Part shown: positions 18,103-22,500 of the stretch, in pieces | How the letters are laid out: the number at the start of each line of letters is the position of its first letter | Position numbering within the stretch: the stretch's first letter is position 1 | NCBI RefSeq assembly: GCF_030272615.1 | Contig: NW_026729170.1 | Coordinates: 1-22,500, forward strand | Origin: Cryptomeria japonica | Lineage: Eukaryota > Streptophyta > Pinopsida > Cupressales > Cupressaceae | DNA: 22,500 bases | Reading direction: 5' to 3' | Translations under genes and position numbers: made by a program | Notes under the pieces: model-generated | Seen by the model: the letters and a program-made list of their open reading frames with translations, nothing else | Database searches by the model: none | What the model was told of the DNA's origin: nothing

Positions 18103-18140
18103 GCCCTGGTGTGCAGCCCAGGCAAGTTGTGCGCACCAAG

Positions 18141-18625
18141 GCACCCACCCTGGCCAAGGTGGGTCACGGGGTGGGTCCTAGGGTGGGTAACGGGGTGGGT
18201 ACTAAGGTGCGTGCCAAGGTGGGTCATAGGGTGGGTGCCAAGGTGGGCACCAGGGTGGGTGTGCACCAACCCTAGCCAGGGTAGGTCACGGGGTGGTTGT
18301 CGGGGTGGGCGTCAAGGAGCCAAGGTGGGTGGCAAGTAGCCAAGTTGCGTGCCAAGGTGGGTGTCGGGGTGGGTGCCAAGGATCCAAGGTGGGTGCCAAG
18401 GAACCAAGGTGGGTGTCTGGGTGGGTGCCGAGGTGGGAGCCAGGGTGGGTCCCAAGGTGAGTGCAAAGGTGGGTGCCAGGGTCAAGGTGAGTGCCAATGT
18501 GGGTTCCAAGGTGCCAGGGTCAGGGTGAGTGCCAATGTGGGTTCAAAGGTGCTAAGTTGGGTGCGAGGTTGGGTGCGAGGGTGGGTGGGTGCCAAGGTGT
18601 GCTAGGTGGAAGCCCGGGTGGGTCG
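18141..18625. repeat. G-rich minisatellite, second unit
   Basis: Copy of 10217-10701: GGTGGGTGCCAAGG words, + strand G-rich. It lacks the ~1.2 kb of minisatellite that precedes 10217 in the first unit. Confidence 0.92.
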
Positions 18626-19395
18626 GCATCCCATGGGTGTCGAGTTGGGTGCCTGATGGGTGCTTCTTGTCAAGTTTTAGTCGTCGGGACTCATTTCGAG
18701 CCTTAGAGGTCGTTTCTTGTCCGGTTGCCCTGTCTTCGACCTGGGAACCCAATTTTGGTCCTCGGGTCCCATTTTTTTTTGTCTCGCATCCCACTTTTGG
18801 CCTGTGGCCTTTTCGGGGTCGATTCTCGTTTTGGGCATCAGAGCATGTTTCTTCTCCTAAAACCCAATATTTGTTTATTAAGTCTCGGAACACATTTTTG
18901 TTCTCGTGGACCCATCATGGGTCTTGGAACGCATTTGTGGTCCTTGGGTCCCATTTTGCATCCCGAAACTTGTGTTTTGGTGCTTGATCCCTATTTTGGG
19001 TGCCCACCTTGCACCAAGTGCGCACCCGGGGCAAACCGAGCGCCTTGGTGCACCGGGGCAAGATCGAGCGTGCACCCGAGGCGCCCCGAACATGCACCAA
19101 GGTGCACTCGGCCCACATGTGAGCGCAGGTCGTTGCGCCCGAGGTGGTGTGTGGGCACCGCGTTGCAGACGGGACACTGCACGCACACGACGCCCCCTCC
19201 AGGTGCACGCACGTAGGCCGGGCCGGGTGCACACCCGACGCCCTAGCAAGGTGCGCGCACCCGGGCAGGGCTCACACTTGGCGAACGGGGCGCACTTCGC
19301 GAGGGAGGGTGTGCACCTCGACGGGGGTGGGTGGCCGGGGTGGATTCGCACGTGGGTCGCGGTTTGCTAAGTACACACTGCGACAAGCTCATAAC
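18626..19395 (+). promoter_or_regulatory. T-rich stretch and GC leader before 5S copy 2
   Basis: Copy of 10702-11471. The immediate 5' flank (CTAAGTA, AAGCTCATAAC with C at -1) is identical to that of copy 1. Confidence 0.5.
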
Positions 19396-19514
19396 GGGTG
19401 TGATCATACCAGCGTTAGTGCACCGGATCCCATCAGAACTCCGCAGTTAAGCGCGCTTGGGCCGGAGTAGTACTGGGATGGGTGACCTCCCGGGAAGTCC
19501 CGGTGTTGCACCCT
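19396..19514 (+). rRNA. 5S rRNA: 5S ribosomal RNA gene, copy 2
   Basis: Identical to copy 1 except C to T at position 6 (19401; GGGTGTGATC). Position 6 lies in helix I opposite G113, so the RNA changes a C-G pair to a U-G wobble and keeps the helix. Box A, the intermediate element, box C and the 3' T6 run are unchanged. It should be functional, or very recently functional. Confidence 0.97.
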
Positions 19515-19519
19515 TTTTT
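19514..19519 (+). terminator. Pol III terminator of 5S copy 2
   Basis: T6 directly after the terminal CCC, as in copy 1. Confidence 0.9.
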
Positions 19520-19939
19520 AGTTTTTCGCCGGGCGTCGCAATGCTATTTGAATAAACCTTTTGCCCGTTTGCGTTCTCGTCGGGGCCGGGCCGGGCCGGG
19601 GTGCGCTGCCCGCACTACCGCGCGCGCGGGGGCGACACCGAGCGCGCACCCGAGGCGCCCCGAGCACACAGGCCACGGTGCAACCCGGGCGTTGTGCGCG
19701 CACCCCGGTGCGCCCGAGGTGCTGCGCGCGCACCCAGGTGAAATCGGTGTGCACCTCGGCCAGTGCGCGCTCGGTCGAGTCGCGCACGTTGGCCAAGGTG
19801 CACGGTGATGTTTCTTACTCTAAGGTTCCGCACCAGACGCCCGGGACAGGTGAGCGAAGCTGGGCGGGGCCGGGTGCGCGGCCGGGGCAGGTGCACGCAG
19901 CTGGAGAGAGCTTTGGAGCACACTTCGGAGCGCACCAAT
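19520..19939. repeat. GC-rich spacer downstream of 5S copy 2
   Basis: Copy of 11596-12016 with one G fewer in the run after the alternating CG tract. No gene is visible. Confidence 0.6.
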
Positions 19940-20053
19940 GATGCGCTCCATTCAAAAGTTTCCTGAAAAGGCAAAAAAAGTTGAGATTATAGAATTTCCC
20001 ACTTGAGAGATTGTAAAAAAAAAAAATTTAAAATGAAGGAAACGCGGGTGCCA
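19940..20053. repeat. A/T-rich module 12
   Basis: Copy of module 1 at +7923, including the same 12-A run. Confidence 0.75.
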
Positions 20054-21723
20054 AGGTGTGCGCAGCCCAGCCAAGGTGTGCGCACCAAGGCGCCCACCCT
20101 GGCGAAGGTGCACGCAAGGTGCGCACCCGAGGCAAACCGGACAATTAACCCAACTTTCGACTTCGCGCGCACCTTGGAGCGCACTTCGGAGCGCTCCTTG
20201 GTGCGCACCAATCTTGGGCACCTCGGAGTGCACCATGGCGCCCACCAAGGTGCGCACCCGGGGCAAACCGAGCTCCGACTTCGTGCGCACCTTGGAGCGC
20301 ACGAAAGGTGCGCACCATGGCGCCCACCAAGGTGCGCAGCCCAGCCAAGGCGTGCGCATCAAGGTGCGCACCCTGGCGAAGGTGCGCACCCGGGGCAAAC
20401 CGAGCTCCGACTTCGTGCGCACCTTGGAGCGCACAAAAGGTGCGCAACCCAGCCAAGGTGTGCGCACCCCGGTCAAACCGAGCTCCGAATCGTGCGCACC
20501 AGAGGTGCACGCCATCGTGCGCACCTTGGAGCACACTTCGGAGCCCTCCTTGGTGCGCGCCGATGTTGCGCACCTCGGAGCGCACCCGGGGAAAACAATG
20601 CAATTAACCCGACTTTCGACTTCGTGGGCACCTCGGAGCGCTCTCGGGTTCGCACCTCGGAGCACACCGAGGTGCGCACCTTTGATGCGCTGCCTTCACC
20701 AATTTCCAGAAAAGGCAAGAAAACATTGAGAAGGTGTGCGCACCGAGGTGCCCACCCTGGCGAAGGTGCACGCGAGGTGCGCACCCGGGGCAAACCGGGC
20801 TCCGACTTCGTGCACGCCGCACCTTGGAGCACACTTCGGAGCGCTCCTTGGTGCGCACCAGGGCGCGCAACCCAGCCGAGGTGCCCACCCCGGCGAAGGT
20901 GCACGCGAGGTGCGCACCCGGGGCAAACCGGGCTCCGACTTCGTGCACGCCATGGTGCCCACCGCGGCGAAGGTGCACGCGAGGTGCGCACCCGGGGCAA
21001 ACCGGGCTCCGACTTCGTGCACGCCGCACCTTGGAGCACACTTCGGAGCGCTCCTTGGTGCGCACCATGGTGCCCACCAGGGCGCGCAACCCCGCCGAAG
21101 GTGCACGCGAGGTGCGCACCCGGGGCAAACCGGGCTCCGACTTCGTGCACGCCGCACCTTGGAGCACACTTCGGAGCGCTCCTTGGTGCGCACCATGGTG
21201 CCCACCAGGGCGCGCAACCCCGCCGAAGGTGCACGCGAGGTGCGCACCCGGGGCAAACCGGGCTCCGACTTCGTGCACGCCATGGTGCGCACCGCGGCGA
21301 AGGTGCGCACCCGGGGCAAACCGGGCTCCGACTTCGTGCACGCCGCACCTTGGAGCACACTTCGGAGCGCTCCTTGGTGCGCACCAGGGCGCGCAACCCA
21401 GCCGAGGTGCCCACCCCGGCGAAGGTGCACGCGAGGTGCGTACCCGGGGCAAACCGGGCTCCGACTTCGTGCACGCCGCACCTTGGAGCACACTTCGGAG
21501 CGCTCCTTGGTGCGCACCATGGTGCCCACCAGGCCGCGCAACCCAGCCAAGGTGTGCGCACCAAGGTGCACGCGAGGTGCGCACCCGGGGCAAACCGGGG
21601 TCCGACTTCGTGCACGCCGCACCTTGGAGCACACATCGGGGCGCTCCCGGGTTCGCACCGGCGTTGCGCACCGTGGTGGGCACCTCGGAGCACACCAAGG
21701 TGGGCAGCGAGGTGCGCACCTTT
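20054..21723. repeat. GC-rich GGTGCGCACC array, second unit
   Basis: Copy of 12131-13800 at +7923. All long frames in it match those of the first unit, which reflects recent duplication and not selection on protein. Confidence 0.9.
20684..20733. repeat. A/T-rich module 13 (truncated)
   Basis: Copy of module 2. Confidence 0.8.
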
Positions 21724-21833
21724 GATGCGATGCCTTCACTAATTTCCATAAAAGGCAAAAAAAAAACGAGATTTTAAAATTTCCGTTTTGAAAGATAGTG
21801 AGAAAAAGGGAATGCTGGTGCCATCTTGAGCCC
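21724..21833. repeat. A/T-rich module 14
   Basis: Copy of module 3. Confidence 0.9.
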
Positions 21834-21902
21834 GCCCTGGTGCGCAGCCCAGCCAAGGTGTGCGCACCAAGGTGCCCACCCTGGCGAAGGTGCGCGCCCG
21901 GG

Positions 21903-22046
21903 CAATTAACCCAACTTCCAACTTCGCGCGCGCCAGGGTGGGAGCGCACCCAACAACCGGGCCTGGGAAGAGCCAATGCGAGAAACCCCACCAAACGCTC
22001 TGACAAAAAAAGAGGGGGCGCTCCAGTAACCCCGCTTCGGAGCGCA
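21903..22046. repeat. CAATTAACCC/CCACCAAACGCTC module, copy 5
   Basis: Copy of the 13980 module at +7923. Confidence 0.8.
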
Positions 22047-22218
22047 CCCTGGGCAAACCCAGCCAAGGTGCCCACCCCGGCCAAGGTGCAGGCGAGGTGC
22101 GCACCCGGGGCAAACCGGGCTCCGACAACGTGCACGCCGCACCTTGGAGCACACTTCGTAGCGCTCCCGGGTGCGCACCTCAGAGCACACCAAGGTGGGC
22201 AGCGAGGTGCGCACCTTT

Positions 22219-22328
22219 GATGCGCTGCCTTCACTAATTTCCAGAAAAGGCAAAAAAAAAAGGAGATTTTAAAATTTCCGTTTTGAAAGATAGTGAAAAA
22301 AACGGAACGCGCGTGCCATCTTGAGCCC
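22219..22328. repeat. A/T-rich module 15
   Basis: Copy of module 4 with the perfect hairpin stem. Confidence 0.9.
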
Positions 22329-22383
22329 GCCCTGGTGCGCAGCCCAGGTAAGGTGCCCACCCTGGCAAAGGTGCGCACCCGGG

Positions 22384-22500
22384 CAATTAACCCTACTTCC
22401 GACTTCGTGCGCGCCAGGGTGGCAACCGGGCCTCGGAAGAGCCAATGCGAGAAACCCCACCAAACGCTCCGACAAAAAAAGAGGCGGCGCTCCAATAACC
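22384..22500. repeat. CAATTAACCC/CCACCAAACGCTC module, copy 6 (cut by window end)
   Basis: Copy of the 14461 module at +7923, ending at CCAATAACC. Confidence 0.8.

Larger units (their letters stand above)
10217..18140. repeat. 7.92-kb tandem unit, copy 1
   Basis: Base n here equals base n+7924 up to about 11710, then n+7923 after one G is missing from a G6 run in copy 2. The unit contains, in order, G-rich minisatellite, T-rich stretch, GC leader, 5S gene, GC-rich array with A/T modules, and an internal 2.35-kb duplication. Where checked, the copies are almost identical. The differences I saw are that G deletion and a C to T at position 6 of the 5S gene. Confidence 0.95.
18141..22500. repeat. 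7.92-kb tandem unit, copy 2 (cut by the window end)
   Basis: This repeats 10217-14577 of copy 1. The left junction lies after GCGCACCAAGG of the preceding GC-rich array. It continues with CCCACCCTGGC, a word present in both parent sequences, which suggests recombination through about 11 bp of shared sequence. The rest of the unit would lie to the right of the window. Confidence 0.95.

Noticed and set aside
1-22500. 18S, 5.8S or 26S rRNA sequence, tRNA genes, transposons
   Set aside because: I looked for conserved rRNA words, tRNA A/B boxes with a cloverleaf, and transposase or retroelement motifs on both strands and saw none. A covariance-model search would settle it.

Overview
This window looks like part of a very large ribosomal DNA intergenic spacer (IGS) from a land plant, probably a gymnosperm. 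I find no protein-coding gene that I believe. The only certain genes are two 5S rRNA genes, both on the + strand at 11472 and 19396. Each has the plant 5S internal promoter and a T6 run at its 3' end. Their sequence resembles the gymnosperm 5S consensus as I remember it. Everything else is repeat DNA at several nested scales. The large ORFs overlap in most frames on both strands and are by-products of stop-poor, GC-rich repeats.

Layout, left to right. (1) 1-4262: about 22 head-to-tail copies of a ~188-bp repeat, near-identical from about 2.2 to 4.1 kb and more diverged at the edges. (2) 4263-5640: three diverged relatives of that repeat. Each carries a TATATAGGGG-type sequence on the minus strand, which matches the plant RNA polymerase I start-site consensus, and a nearby inverted repeat. 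(3) 5640-9021: a ladder of ten more such promoter-like boxes, first spaced 311 bp and then 157 bp. It is interrupted at 7150-7770 by a 52-bp tandem array. The last ladder unit is cut short at 9014-9021, where a GGTGGGTGCC minisatellite begins. (4) 9022-10700: that G-rich minisatellite. (5) 10700-11471: a T-rich stretch and then a GC-rich leader in front of 5S gene 1. (6) 11596-18140: a GGTGCGCACC-based GC-rich array, punctuated by an A/T-rich ~110-bp module and containing a nested 2.35-kb duplication. (7) 18141-22500: a second, near-identical but partial copy of the block that starts at 10217, so the tandem unit is about 7.92 kb and carries one 5S gene.

How it may work (inference). If the minus-strand boxes are Pol I promoters, 35S pre-rRNA transcription runs right to left. 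The 18S gene would then lie beyond the left end, the 188-bp array would be in the 5' external transcribed spacer, and 26S would lie beyond the right end. The 5S genes would be linked to the 35S unit but transcribed from the opposite strand. A linked 5S arrangement is known in some gymnosperms, bryophytes and some Asteraceae. No 18S, 5.8S or 26S sequence is visible here, so the orientation of the 35S unit is not proven by this window.
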